From the NCBI RefSeq assembly GCF_003860345.1, contig NZ_CP034179.1:1782001-1846000 (forward strand): a stretch of DNA of 64,000 nucleotides. The letters are read 5' to 3'. This DNA is from Caenibius tardaugens NBRC 16725. GTDB taxonomy: Bacteria; Pseudomonadota; Alphaproteobacteria; Sphingomonadales; Sphingomonadaceae. The notes under the pieces were generated by a model that saw only the letters and a list, made by a program, of their open reading frames with translations, searched no databases and was not told where the DNA came from. Position numbers and translations under genes: made by a program. Shown here piece by piece: positions 1 to 8,931 of the stretch; positions within the stretch are counted from its first letter, which is position 1; each line of letters opens with the position of its first letter.

Positions 1-268
1 GCCCGAAGATCGCCAGGCCGCCGCCGCTTTGCCCGCTGCGATGCACAGGGCGATTGCCGCGCTGGTCGGCGGCGAGGCGGCAGGCACCGCACTGGCCGCC
101 TTGCAATCCGATCTGCGCGCAGCAGGCTTTCACACGGTGGACTATGCCGAACTGGTCGATGCCGCCAGCCTCCAGCCGCTTGCCGCGCCCGGCACCGCAC
201 CCGCGCGGCTGGTGGTGGCCGCGCGGATCGGCACGACCCGACTGATCGACAACATGCCAGTGGGTTGA
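1..268 (+). CDS. panC: Pantoate--beta-alanine ligase, C-terminal part (5' end outside window)
   Basis: Only the last 88 or so codons are present; the reading frame is open to the left edge from base 2. PanC condenses pantoate with beta-alanine using ATP, the last step of pantothenate (coenzyme A precursor) synthesis in the cytoplasm. The visible part has the family's C-terminal features: an opening resembling the YLS-E-R-AAA region, and the end RLVVAARIGTTRLIDNMPV, which closely matches the usual PanC terminus. No catalytic motif lies in the visible part, so the call rests on C-terminal similarity. Confidence 0.8.
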   Translation, partial: PEDRQAAAALPAAMHRAIAALVGGEAAGTALAALQSDLRAAGFHTVDYAELVDAASLQPLAAPGTAPARLVVAARIGTTRLIDNMPVG

Positions 269-377
269 TTTGCTTGCCGCCTGCCAGAGCGCAGAGTAAG
301 GAGCGGCGGGGTCCATTTTCTTCCGGTGACGTGGCGAAAATATCGCGCATCGGACCAGGCAGACAGGGAGTTCTCAA

Positions 378-1148
378 ATGAAAAAACTGATCGGCGCGGC
401 GATGGCTCTGGCCGTTGCAGCCACGGCAATGCCCGCGCTCGCGAAGGACCAGTCCTCGGCGCGCAAAAAGCAGGCTCAAGGCACGGCGGAAATTCCGCGG
501 TGCGGCCGCAATCTGGGCACAGTCGCCATTGTCGAACCCGACAATCAGTGGTGGCGTGAATTCAGCCTCGGCAGCCCCGAAGCGATTCTCAAGATTTTCG
601 TGCAGCGTTCCGGCTGCTTCACGCTGGTTAATCGCGGCCGCGCCATGACCACCAACCGCGCGATGGAGCGTGAACTGGCCGATCAGGGCGAGCTGCAGCG
701 CGGTTCGAACCTCGGCAAGGGTCAGGTCAAGGCCGCAGATTACCTGCTGCAGCCCGATATCGTTTCGACCAACAAGAATTCCGGCGGTGGCGGCGTTGGC
801 GGCTTCCTCGGCAACTTCGTCGGTGGGCCGATCGGCGCGATTGCTGGCGGGATCAACATCAAGAAGGGTGAAGCCAATGTCACCCTGTCGCTGGTGAATA
901 CCCGCACCACTGTGGAAGAAGCCCTGACCGAAGGCTATGCCCGCAAGTCCGACCTGAGCTTCGGCGGTGGCGCTGGCGGCCTGTTCGGCGGCGGCGTGTT
1001 CGGTGCTGCTGGCGGCGGCGGCTACCAGAACACCCAGATCGGGCAGATCATCGTTCTGGCCTATCTCGATTCCTACACGCAGCTGGTCAGCCAGCTCGGC
1101 GGCCTGCCGACCAACGCATCGGACGCGGCACCGCAGGCCGGCAAGTAA
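378..1148 (+). CDS. CsgG/HfaB-family secreted or outer-membrane-associated protein
   Basis: 256 residues with a clear Sec signal peptide (MKKLIGAAMALAVAATAMPALA, cleavage near residue 22). The mature part resembles the CsgG/HfaB curli-secretion family: a GTVAIVEP strand, a segment around LVNRGRAM, then alternating strands and two glycine-rich stretches (about residues 134-158 and 195-215). There is no lipobox cysteine, unlike E. coli CsgG. A GGGAG ribosome site lies 7 bases before the ATG and a strong terminator follows. No csgA/csgE/csgF-like partner is adjacent, so a role in curli export is not supported; an envelope-stress or assembly role is possible. The family call is fairly secure, the function is not. 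Confidence 0.7.
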   Translation: MKKLIGAAMALAVAATAMPALAKDQSSARKKQAQGTAEIPRCGRNLGTVAIVEPDNQWWREFSLGSPEAILKIFVQRSGCFTLVNRGRAMTTNRAMERELADQGELQRGSNLGKGQVKAADYLLQPDIVSTNKNSGGGGVGGFLGNFVGGPIGAIAGGINIKKGEANVTLSLVNTRTTVEEALTEGYARKSDLSFGGGAGGLFGGGVFGAAGGGGYQNTQIGQIIVLAYLDSYTQLVSQLGGLPTNASDAAPQAGK

Positions 1149-1178
1149 CCGGGGCCATCAGGCCAAATTGATCGAAGG

Positions 1179-1206
1179 AGGCGGGACCGAAAGGTTCCGC
1201 CTTTTT
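1179..1206 (+). terminator. Rho-independent terminator after the CsgG-family gene
   Basis: A 10-bp stem (aggcgggacc / ggttccgcct, one G-T pair) closed by a GAAA tetraloop is followed directly by TTTTT. It lies 30 bases past the stop codon. Confidence 0.85.
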
Positions 1207-1332
1207 CGTACCGCCCACCCCCAGCTTACAACGACCAAGCGGCTCGGGTCGCCGCGCGTCTAACGGAAACCCCGATCGCGGCCGTTCGCCATCGGGCAAG
1301 GCCGCGTTCAACGGCCCCGCCCCGATGCCTGT

Positions 1333-1764
1333 TCAGTCGTCCCCGGAACCACCAAAGGCACCGCCCCCGAATGCGCCGTCAGCGGGATTCTCGCGCGGGC
1401 GGAATTGTGCGCGGGCCGCATTGCGTTCGGCCTTGGTCAACTTTCCATCCTTATTGGCATCCTGCATGTCGAAACGGCGCAATTGCGCAGCCAGATATTC
1501 GTCCTTGCTGATCTTGCCGTCACCATCGGCGTCGGCGCGCCGCAAACCGCCCCCCGGGCCGCGCGTACCGCGTCCGGCTTCCTGTTCCGCCGCCGTCAGA
1601 CTGCCATCGCTATCGGTATCGAGCGCGGCAAATCGCGCCTCGGCACTCTTCGCTTCTTCCGCGCAATCCACTGTCGCATCACCCCACGGATCGGCGCGCT
1701 GCGCCTGGGCGGCACTACACAGCCCCACGGCAACAACGGCGGCGGCAATCGTCATCTTGTTCAT
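1333..1764 (-). CDS. Secreted EF-hand calcium-binding protein
   Basis: 143 residues from the ATG at 1764; a longer open frame upstream lacks the signal peptide context. The N-terminus MNKMTIAAAVVAVGLCSAAQA is a Sec signal peptide. Three canonical EF-hand loops follow, each starting with Asp and ending with Glu at position 12: about residues 49-60 (DTDSDGSLTAAE), 78-89 (DADGDGKISKDE) and 102-113 (DANKDGKLTKAE). The C-terminus is glycine-rich. It probably binds calcium in the periplasm or outside the cell. Such proteins are common in sphingomonads, with no assigned role. The gene stands alone, convergent with the CsgG-family gene. Confidence 0.8.
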   Translation of the reverse strand: MNKMTIAAAVVAVGLCSAAQAQRADPWGDATVDCAEEAKSAEARFAALDTDSDGSLTAAEQEAGRGTRGPGGGLRRADADGDGKISKDEYLAAQLRRFDMQDANKDGKLTKAERNAARAQFRPRENPADGAFGGGAFGGSGDD

Positions 1765-1906
1765 CGCATGACATCCTGTTCGGCAGGCATCCGGAAATCG
1801 GGTGCCCGGCGGGGGCGAATCGCCCCCATCTGCACAGGATATGGCGGCCGGTCCGCCACGCAATTTCGGAATGGTCGCAAATTGTCGCAGCGGACCGCGC
1901 GGGGGT

Positions 1907-2443
1907 TCAGTGCCCCGCGAAAGTGATCAGGCAATCGGTTGTGATGCCTTCTTTGGCAAGCATCGTCGCACCATCGAGATCGGGCAGACCGATCACGAAC
2001 TGGGCATGGTCCACTGTGGCCCCCGCCTCGCGCAGAAGCAGCGCCGCCGCCCGTGCCGTTCCGCCGGTGGCCAGCAAATCGTCCAGCAGGAGGAAGCGGC
2101 TGCCCTGCCCCACAAGATGCGGATCAATCTCAAGCCGGTCGGTGCCATATTCGAGCGCATAATCGATGCCGATCGTGGGCACCGGCAGCTTCCCGCGTTT
2201 ACGCACGGGGAGAAAGCCAAGGCCCAGCCGGGCGGCCACGGCCGCGCCAAAGATGAAGCCGCGCGCCTCGATCCCGGCAATCGCCTCCACATCCAGCGCG
2301 GCGGCGCGTTGCGTAAGCAAATCGACCGTCGCCGCCAGCCCTTCACCATCGGCGATCAGCGTGGTGATATCGCGGAACAGAATGCCAGGCCGGGGGAAAT
2401 CCGGCACCGTGCGCACCAGCGCCTTGAGCGCATCAGGGGTCAT
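1907..2443 (-). CDS. apt: Adenine phosphoribosyltransferase
   Basis: 178 residues. Converts adenine plus PRPP to AMP in purine salvage in the cytoplasm. The PRPP-binding signature FLLLDDLLATGGT lies at about residues 117-129, and the N-terminal VPDFPRPGILFRDI segment is typical of Apt. The ATG at 2443 is chosen over an earlier in-frame ATG because CAGGAG stands 7 bases before it and the length fits the family. It lies 84 bases downstream of petC on the same strand, but a terminator hairpin sits between them, so apt needs readthrough or its own promoter. Confidence 0.95.
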   Translation of the reverse strand: MTPDALKALVRTVPDFPRPGILFRDITTLIADGEGLAATVDLLTQRAAALDVEAIAGIEARGFIFGAAVAARLGLGFLPVRKRGKLPVPTIGIDYALEYGTDRLEIDPHLVGQGSRFLLLDDLLATGGTARAAALLLREAGATVDHAQFVIGLPDLDGATMLAKEGITTDCLITFAGH

Positions 2444-2454
2444 CGAAGGCTCCT

Positions 2455-2495
2455 GCAAAAGCAAACGCCCCCGCATCCGGTGGATGCGGGGGCGT
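2455..2495 (-). terminator. Terminator hairpin between petC and apt
   Basis: A perfect 14-bp stem (arms at 2465-2478 and 2482-2495) with a 3-base loop, followed on the minus strand by TTGCTTTT. It ends the petABC transcript. The T-tract runs almost straight into the apt ribosome binding site, so the hairpin forms part of the apt leader if transcription reads through. Confidence 0.8.
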
Positions 2496-2527
2496 GCATG
2501 ATTACCGTAAAGGCTGCGGGCCGTATA

Positions 2528-3379
2528 TCAGGCCTTCTTGCCCTTCTTCCCGGCCCATACCTGCTGCTTGGCAAGGTAGGCCAGCACTGTGGCGAAGAGC
2601 AGGAAGCCAAGAACCGGCCAGCCCGTCTGCTTGCGCTTGTCGAGCTTGGGTTCAGCCGTCCAGGTCAGGAATGCCGAAACGTCCTTCGCCATCTGGTCAA
2701 CGGTGGCTTTCGTACCGTCGCCATACGTTACCTGATCGGTTCCGGTCAGCGGCGGCGCCATCGCCAGATTCAGGTTGGCGAAGTACGGGTTGTAGTGCAG
2801 CCCTGCCCCGGTTTTGGAATCGGGGAACTTCTTGATCAGTTCGGCCGGCTGCTTCTGGTAACCCGTCAGCAGCGAATAGACATAGGCAGCACCGTCGTGG
2901 CGGGCCTTGGTCATCAGCGAAAGATCAGGCGGAACCGCGTTGTTGTTGGCAGCACGGGCGGCGATATCGTTCGGGTAGGGCTTGGGGAAATAATCCGTAG
3001 CCATACCCGCACGCGTGGTGGCTTCACCCGTGTTGGGGTCCACACCCGGAACCTGGAAGCCTGCGGCGATCGCCTTGATCTCGGCTTCGTTATAGCCGAG
3101 CGCAGCCAGATCGCGGAATGCGACGAGACGCAGCGAGTGACAGGCCGAGCACACTTCCTTGTAGACCTGGAAGCCACGCTGAAGCTGCTGCTTGTCGAAC
3201 TTGCCGAAGGCCCCGTCGCTCGCCAGCGCGAGGTGCTTGGGATGTTTGTGGAACTCATGCTCGGCGGTTTCCGGCTTGAGCTGCCCTTCGCTGATCACCG
3301 TATAGGCGCCCGTGGCGAAGGCCCACAGAACTGCGACCGTGAAGAACAGGCCGACGAGGATACCGATAATGCGAGTCAT
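2528..3379 (-). CDS. petC: Cytochrome c1 of the bc1 complex
   Basis: 283 residues. Membrane-anchored c-type haem subunit of ubiquinol-cytochrome c reductase; it passes electrons from the Rieske protein to cytochrome c. There is an N-terminal hydrophobic segment (about 4-28), the haem-binding motif CSACH at about residues 77-81, a downstream methionine in NLAMAPPL that fits the axial ligand, and a C-terminal membrane anchor (GWPVLGFLLFATVLAYLA) with a basic tail. Third gene of the petA-petB-petC operon, 27 bases after petB, followed by a terminator. Confidence 0.97.
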   Translation of the reverse strand: MTRIIGILVGLFFTVAVLWAFATGAYTVISEGQLKPETAEHEFHKHPKHLALASDGAFGKFDKQQLQRGFQVYKEVCSACHSLRLVAFRDLAALGYNEAEIKAIAAGFQVPGVDPNTGEATTRAGMATDYFPKPYPNDIAARAANNNAVPPDLSLMTKARHDGAAYVYSLLTGYQKQPAELIKKFPDSKTGAGLHYNPYFANLNLAMAPPLTGTDQVTYGDGTKATVDQMAKDVSAFLTWTAEPKLDKRKQTGWPVLGFLLFATVLAYLAKQQVWAGKKGKKA

Positions 3380-3406
3380 ATCAGATACTTTCTCTCAGGT
3401 CCGTTC

Positions 3407-4690
3407 TCAGTGTGCAGGCTTGATCGCGGCCGCATCGTCCGAACCCAGCACGGCTTCGGTGATCGAATAGGGCAGCGGTTCCGGCTTCTCGATCGAGGAG
3501 ATGATCGGCAGAATAACCAGGAAGTGCAGGAAGTAGTACGCCGTCGCGATCTGGCTAAGCATGACGTAGGGTTCTTCGGCAGCGGCGCCGCCGCAGTAGA
3601 ACAGGACAGCCATGGTCGGTATCAGACCGAACCAGAAGAACTTCCGGAACAGCGGGCGGTAGTTGCCCGAACGGACAGGCGACTTGTCGAGCCACGGCAG
3701 GAAGAACCACACGAGGATCGAGCCGAACATCGCCAGCACGCCCATCAGCTTCGCCGGAATGATGAAGAAGTCGGCAGTGAAGGCGCGCAGGATCGCGTAG
3801 AACGGCCAGAAGTACCATTCAGGAACGATGTGTGCGGGCGTGCTCATCGGGTTGGCCGGGATGTAGTTGTCCGGGTGGCCCAGCGCGTTCGGCAGGAAGA
3901 ACAGCATCGCGCAATAGATGATCAGGAAGACGCCCAGCCCGAAGCCGTCCTTCGCCGTGTAATACGGGTGGAACGGGATCGTGTCGCTTTCGCTCTTCAC
4001 TTCAACGCCCGTCGGGTTCGACGAACCCGGGATGTGCAGCGCCCAGATGTGCAGGATCACAACCGCCGCAATCACGAACGGCAGCAGGAAGTGCAGCGAG
4101 AAGAAACGGTTCAGTGCGGCATTGTCGGGGGCGAAGCCGCCGAGCAACCAGATCTGAATCGGTTCGCCGACCAGCGGGATCGCGCCGAACAGACCGGTGA
4201 TCACCTTGGCGCCCCAGAAGCTCATCTGACCCCAGGGAAGCACATAGCCCATGAAGGCCGTGGCCATCATCAGCAGGAAGATCACGACGCCCAGCAGCCA
4301 CACCATTTCGCGCGGCGCCTTGTACGAACCGTAATAGAATCCGCGGAAGATATGGAGATAGATCACCACGAAGAACGCACTGGCGCCGTTGGCGTGCGCA
4401 TAACGCAGCATCCAGCCCCAGTTCACATCGCGCATGATATGTTCGGTGGAATCGAACGCCACCAGTGCATTCGGCGCATAATGCATCGCCAGAATGATCC
4501 CGGTGACGATCTGCAGCACGAGACAGAAGCCCGCGAGAACACCGAAGTTCCAGAAATAGTTGAGATTGCGCGGCACCGGATAGCCGGAGCCAATCGCATT
4601 GTAGACGAAGCGCGGAAGCGGAAGCCGGTCATCCACCCACTGCATGACGGGGTGCGACGGCTTGTATTCGTTTGCCCAGGGAAAGCTCAT
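3407..4690 (-). CDS. petB: Cytochrome b of the bc1 complex
   Basis: 427 residues. The multi-pass membrane subunit that holds both b haems and the quinol oxidation and quinone reduction sites. Multiple hydrophobic helices are visible. Histidines fit the b-haem ligands in the second and fourth helices (in [12 protein letters not shown] with YLHIFRG, and in SLHFLLPF with ILHIWALH). The Qo-site motif PEWY is present in [13 protein letters not shown]. The ATG at 4690 has GAGG about 6 bases upstream. Middle gene of the bc1 operon, 17 bases after petA. Length fits an alphaproteobacterial full-length cytochrome b. Confidence 0.98.
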   Translation of the reverse strand: MSFPWANEYKPSHPVMQWVDDRLPLPRFVYNAIGSGYPVPRNLNYFWNFGVLAGFCLVLQIVTGIILAMHYAPNALVAFDSTEHIMRDVNWGWMLRYAHANGASAFFVVIYLHIFRGFYYGSYKAPREMVWLLGVVIFLLMMATAFMGYVLPWGQMSFWGAKVITGLFGAIPLVGEPIQIWLLGGFAPDNAALNRFFSLHFLLPFVIAAVVILHIWALHIPGSSNPTGVEVKSESDTIPFHPYYTAKDGFGLGVFLIIYCAMLFFLPNALGHPDNYIPANPMSTPAHIVPEWYFWPFYAILRAFTADFFIIPAKLMGVLAMFGSILVWFFLPWLDKSPVRSGNYRPLFRKFFWFGLIPTMAVLFYCGGAAAEEPYVMLSQIATAYYFLHFLVILPIISSIEKPEPLPYSITEAVLGSDDAAAIKPAH

Positions 4691-4707
4691 GGTCGTCCTC
4701 TTTCGCC

Positions 4708-5286
4708 TCAGCCGATCTTCACGACAGTGTCGGAGTTGAATACATATTCCGGAACTTCCAGGTTCTTTGGAGCCGGACCTTTGCGGATGCGTGCAGCGGT
4801 ATCGTAGTGCGAACCGTGACAGGGGCAGAAGTAGCCACCGAATTCACCACGCACTTCGCCTTCGCCGGCGCCGAGCGGCACACAGCCGAGATGGGTGCAA
4901 ACGCCCATGGTGATCAGCCAGTTTTCATGGCCTTCCTTGGTGCGTTCCGCCAAAGTCTGCGGATCGCGCAGCGACGACACCGAAACGGCGTTGGCTTCTG
5001 CGATTTCCTTGGCGGTCAGATTGCGAACGAACACGGGCTGCTTGCGGAAGACCGCCTTGATTGCCTGCCCGGGCTGGATCGCGCTGATGTCGATTTCCGT
5101 GGAGCTTTCGGCCAGCACGTCCGCCGAAGGCGACATCTGGCTGATCAGCGGCACCAAAGTGGCGACACCGCCAACTCCGGCCGCCGCAACAGCAGCGATA
5201 TTGATAAAATCACGCCGACGGACGCCATCTTCGCCAGCCGGGGCGTCGACGGTTTGTATATCCGCGGTGCCAGTATTTTCAGCCAT
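4708..5286 (-). CDS. petA: Rieske iron-sulfur protein of the bc1 complex
   Basis: 192 residues from the ATG at 5286, which has AGGG upstream; a GTG at 5329-5331 would add 15 residues but fits the family less well. The protein carries the 2Fe-2S cluster that takes the first electron from ubiquinol. Residues 23-28 (RRRDFI) with the following hydrophobic stretch form a twin-arginine-type uncleaved anchor. The cluster ligands are in CTHLGC (about 130-135) and CPCHGSH (about 154-160), so both Cys-His pairs are intact. First gene of the operon petA-petB-petC. Confidence 0.97.
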   Translation of the reverse strand: MAENTGTADIQTVDAPAGEDGVRRRDFINIAAVAAAGVGGVATLVPLISQMSPSADVLAESSTEIDISAIQPGQAIKAVFRKQPVFVRNLTAKEIAEANAVSVSSLRDPQTLAERTKEGHENWLITMGVCTHLGCVPLGAGEGEVRGEFGGYFCPCHGSHYDTAARIRKGPAPKNLEVPEYVFNSDTVVKIG

Positions 5287-5488
5287 CAGCCCTGCCTTGC
5301 CAATGGACACACCCTGCGTGAAACAGGGCACATCCCTTTAAAATTCCTGCCGGATGTGCGTTAAGGAACCCCCCTAGCCGCACAGTCGGCGCACGCATTG
5401 CCAGCGCGCTGCCTATGCCGGTTTGGCGGGGCTGATATACGTGAAGGCGCCGCTTGCCAACAGGCTTTTAGGCCTGATGGCTGCGAAA

Positions 5489-6244
5489 TCAGCCTGCGAG
5501 AGCAATTAACGAGAACTGACGACCGTAATTCGCGGCCCCCTCGTGGGTGGCCCGACGGTAGGAATAGAAGCGTTGCGGATCGCTGTAAGTGTCCAGCCCG
5601 AGCGGATCGATCGTGCCCACGCCTGCGCGCCGCAATTGCCGTTCGACATAGTGTTCCAGCGCGAACTGATAGTGCCCCGCCTTGCCCGGAATAAAGAACT
5701 GCGCATCTTCTGGCGCAAAGTTCGCGCGAAAATCTTCCCCCACTTCATAACTGGGCTGGCCGATACATGGGCCAATCGCCGCAACGATCCGATCGCGCCG
5801 GGCCCCGAGCTGTTCCATCGCCGCCACGGTTGATTCGATCACGCCGCCATGCGCGCCTTTCCATCCGGCATGGGCCGCGCCGATCACCCCCGCATCGCGA
5901 TCCGCGAACAGCACCGGGGCACAATCCGCGGTGACGATGCCAAGGATCAACCCAGGGCGATTGGTGACCAGAGCATCGGCATGGGGCCGTTCGCCCTGTT
6001 CGTCCCACGGATCGGTCACAATCACGCAGTCGGGCGAATGGACCTGATAGACCGTCACCAACCGCCCGCCCGGCAGCACCGCGTCGGCGGCAAGGCGGCG
6101 ATTTTCGGCAACGGCATCGCCATCATCCCCGGCACCGCGCCCGACATTGAGCCCGGCCACCAGACCGGTGGAGACACCGCCTTCGCGCGTCAGAAACCCG
6201 TGCGCCACACCGTCGAGCAACGCGGAACGGATCGGCCTAACCAA
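5489..6244 (-). CDS. pgeF: Peptidoglycan editing factor / laccase-domain (polyphenol oxidase) family protein
   Basis: 251 residues. The family (YfiH/PgeF) has a copper- or zinc-type site and is reported to remove mis-incorporated amino acids from peptidoglycan precursors; older annotation is polyphenol oxidase. The conserved Cys/His motifs are present: VYQVHSPDC (about 67-75), TADCAPVLFAD (about 106-116) and AAHAGWKGA (about 124-132). The only start that keeps the N-terminus is TTG at 6244, which overlaps the last codons of pepN by 8 bases and implies translational coupling. Function beyond the family is inferred. Confidence 0.88.
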   Translation of the reverse strand: MVRPIRSALLDGVAHGFLTREGGVSTGLVAGLNVGRGAGDDGDAVAENRRLAADAVLPGGRLVTVYQVHSPDCVIVTDPWDEQGERPHADALVTNRPGLILGIVTADCAPVLFADRDAGVIGAAHAGWKGAHGGVIESTVAAMEQLGARRDRIVAAIGPCIGQPSYEVGEDFRANFAPEDAQFFIPGKAGHYQFALEHYVERQLRRAGVGTIDPLGLDTYSDPQRFYSYRRATHEGAANYGRQFSLIALAG

Positions 6245-8879
6245 GTGAGCGCCCCACTTGTTCCGCCGTATCGCGCGACAGGTTGGGCGCCGCAGCGACC
6301 CGTTCGAGTTCTGCCCGCATCAGGGCGGAACGCCCCGGCTCGATCCGCCGCCAGCGCCCCAGCGGCGGCACGAACCGCGCCGCTGTCTGTGCGTTGATCG
6401 GATCAAGCGCGAGAATGAGATCGGCAATCATGCGATAGCCTTCGCCACTGGCGGCATGAAACGCCTGCGGGTTCACCGCGAACGCCATGTAGAGCGAACG
6501 CACGCGATTCGGATTGTTCATGGTGAAATCGGGGTGCTGCGCCAGGTGTTTCACATGCTCCAGCGCCTGCGGGTGCAGCGACCCGGCCTGCAGCGAGAAC
6601 CACTTGTCCGTGACCAGCGCATTGCCTTCATAGCGGGTTTTGAAATCGGCGAGGAACGTCTCGCGGGCGGGCGTGTCCAGCCCGGCCAGCACCATCAGCG
6701 CCCCTTGCCGGTCGGTCATGTTATCGGCGGCACTGTACTGTGCCGCCGCCAGTTCGGCCGCGACCGCCGGGGCACCGGCCGCCAGCAGCACCAGCGCCTG
6801 CGTCTTCAGCTTGCGCGCGCCGCGGGCCACGGCCTCCAGACCATAAGGCACAGCCGATGCCCGCGCGTGCAAGGCGACCAGCCGGTCCTCAAGCCGCTGC
6901 CCGAGCCAGGCCTTCAACCCTTCGCGGGCGGCGTGAATCGCGCCCGGATCGGCTACCAGCAGCTGTTCCGCAAGATAGGCTTCACCCGGCAGCATCAGCA
7001 GTTCGCCGCGCATCAGATCGTCCAGCGCGGGATCATCGAGTATGGCGGCCATCGCCGCGCCGATCGCGTCCCGGCCATCGCCATCGCCAGCCTTCCCGCC
7101 ATCGGCGGTAAGGTACTGCACGGTCAGGCTTTGCATCGCCTCGTACCGCGCCAACGGATCATCGTCGTGCGCGGCAAGGAACACCAGTTCATCTTGCGGC
7201 ACCGCCCGCTCGATCGCGACCGGCGCGGAAAAGCCCCGGTTGAGCGACAGCACCGGCGGCTTGGCAAAGCCCGGGAAACGGAACGAATCGCCCGCCTTGT
7301 CGAACACCACCAGCTGTTCGCCGCCATGGTCCCCGCTATCGCGGTCAAACAGCGCCAGCCGGAGCGGAATGGGCATCGGCTGCTTGTCCGGCTGCCCCGG
7401 CGTGGCCGGAACCGTCTGGCTGAGATGCAGGATCGCCGCATCCCCGTCATGTTCCAGCCGCGCCTCAACCCGCGGCGTCCCCGCCTGACTGTACCACAGG
7501 CGAAACCGCGACAGGTCCAGCCCTGTGCCGTCCTCCATGGCGGTGACGAAATCTTCGCAGGTGGCGGCTTCGCCATCGTGCCGGTCGAAGTAGAGATCGC
7601 TGCCTTTGCGGAAATTCTCCGGCCCGGCCATGGTCCGCATCATGCGGATCACCTCGGCCCCCTTGTTATAGACGGTCGCCGTGTAGAAATTGGAGATTTC
7701 GCGATAGGAATCGGGGCGGATCGGGTGCGCCAGCGGCCCCGAATCCTCGGGGAACTGGGCCGCGCGCAAAACCCGCACGTCCTCGATCCGTTTCACGCTT
7801 TCCGAACCCATGGCCTGGCTGAACAGCTGATCGCGCAGCACGGTAAAGCCTTCCTTCAGCGAAAGCTGGAACCAGTCGCGGCAGGTCACGCGGTTGCCTG
7901 ACCAGTTGTGGAAGTATTCGTGCCCGATCACCCCTTCGACCGCATCGTAATCCGCATCGGTTGCCGTTTCGGGATCGGCCAGAACGTAACGGGTGTTGAA
8001 GATGTTGAGGCCCTTGTTCTCCATCGCGCCCATGTTGAAATCGGAAACCGCAACGATGTTGAACAGGTCGAGATCGTATTCCCGGCCGAACGCTTCCTCG
8101 TCCCACTGCATGCTTTTCTTGAGCGAGCGCATGGCATGATCGGTGCGATCGAGATCGCCATCGCGCACCCAGATTGCCAGATCGACCTTGCGGCCGCTCA
8201 TCGTCGTGAAACTGTCACGCCGTGCCACCAGATCGCCGGCAACCAGCGCGAAAAGATAGGACGGCTTGGGCCAGGGATCGTGCCATTCGGCCCAGTGCGT
8301 CCCATCGCCGTTATCACCCGATGCCGTGCAGTTGCCATTGGACAGCAACACGGGGAAACGGCCCTTTTCCCCCGTCAGCCGCACACGATAGGTGCTGAGC
8401 ACATCGGGACGATCGGGGAAGAAGGTAATCCGGCGGAACCCTTCCGCTTCGCATTGTGTGCACAGCATCCCGCCGGAGGCGTAGAGCCCCATCAGCTGGC
8501 TGTTGGCGCTGGGCGTGATTTGCGTTTCGACAGAAACCTCGTGCGCATCGCCGGGCAACGCTACAATCAGATCGGCGCCATCCATGTGCCAGTCATTGGT
8601 GATCACCCCGTCGACCATGACCGAACGGGCCGCCAGCCCATCGCCATTCAGACGAATCGCATGATCCCCGTCGCCCGCCGGATTGCGGCGCACGGACAGG
8701 CGCGAACGGACCTGCGTGGCATCGGGGTCCAGCGCGAAATCGAGCCCGACCTCGTCCACCAGCCATGCCGGAGGACGATAATCCGCGCGGCGGATTTCCT
8801 GCGGCTGCGCGAGAACGGGGGCTGCTACGGCAGGCTGGGCATTGCCGGAAAGGGCGGACGGGTCGCGTGCGATATCCAT
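6237..8879 (-). CDS. pepN: Aminopeptidase N (M1 family zinc metallopeptidase)
   Basis: 880 residues, full length for bacterial PepN. Cytoplasmic aminopeptidase that removes N-terminal residues from peptides. The substrate-binding motif GAMENKG is at about 284-290 and the zinc motif HEYFH at about 320-324, with the third ligand Glu in LKEGFT at about 343. The C-terminal half is helical and matches the E. coli PepN-type architecture (DUF3458 regions). The ATG at 8879 faces the divergent SDR gene, with a short shared promoter region of about 50 bases. pgeF follows with a small overlap. Confidence 0.96.
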   Translation of the reverse strand: MDIARDPSALSGNAQPAVAAPVLAQPQEIRRADYRPPAWLVDEVGLDFALDPDATQVRSRLSVRRNPAGDGDHAIRLNGDGLAARSVMVDGVITNDWHMDGADLIVALPGDAHEVSVETQITPSANSQLMGLYASGGMLCTQCEAEGFRRITFFPDRPDVLSTYRVRLTGEKGRFPVLLSNGNCTASGDNGDGTHWAEWHDPWPKPSYLFALVAGDLVARRDSFTTMSGRKVDLAIWVRDGDLDRTDHAMRSLKKSMQWDEEAFGREYDLDLFNIVAVSDFNMGAMENKGLNIFNTRYVLADPETATDADYDAVEGVIGHEYFHNWSGNRVTCRDWFQLSLKEGFTVLRDQLFSQAMGSESVKRIEDVRVLRAAQFPEDSGPLAHPIRPDSYREISNFYTATVYNKGAEVIRMMRTMAGPENFRKGSDLYFDRHDGEAATCEDFVTAMEDGTGLDLSRFRLWYSQAGTPRVEARLEHDGDAAILHLSQTVPATPGQPDKQPMPIPLRLALFDRDSGDHGGEQLVVFDKAGDSFRFPGFAKPPVLSLNRGFSAPVAIERAVPQDELVFLAAHDDDPLARYEAMQSLTVQYLTADGGKAGDGDGRDAIGAAMAAILDDPALDDLMRGELLMLPGEAYLAEQLLVADPGAIHAAREGLKAWLGQRLEDRLVALHARASAVPYGLEAVARGARKLKTQALVLLAAGAPAVAAELAAAQYSAADNMTDRQGALMVLAGLDTPARETFLADFKTRYEGNALVTDKWFSLQAGSLHPQALEHVKHLAQHPDFTMNNPNRVRSLYMAFAVNPQAFHAASGEGYRMIADLILALDPINAQTAARFVPPLGRWRRIEPGRSALMRAELERVAAAPNLSRDTAEQVGRSLG

Positions 8880-8931
8880 AACCTAGCACTTAGGTGCTTT
8901 CGTCCGTCCGTCCAGTGGGTAGAAGGCAAAT

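Noticed and set aside
1802-4807. A 1001-codon open frame on the plus strand across the bc1 region
   Set aside because: It is an antisense shadow of apt, petC and petB, whose minus-strand products carry clear motifs. Long antisense frames are normal in high-GC DNA.
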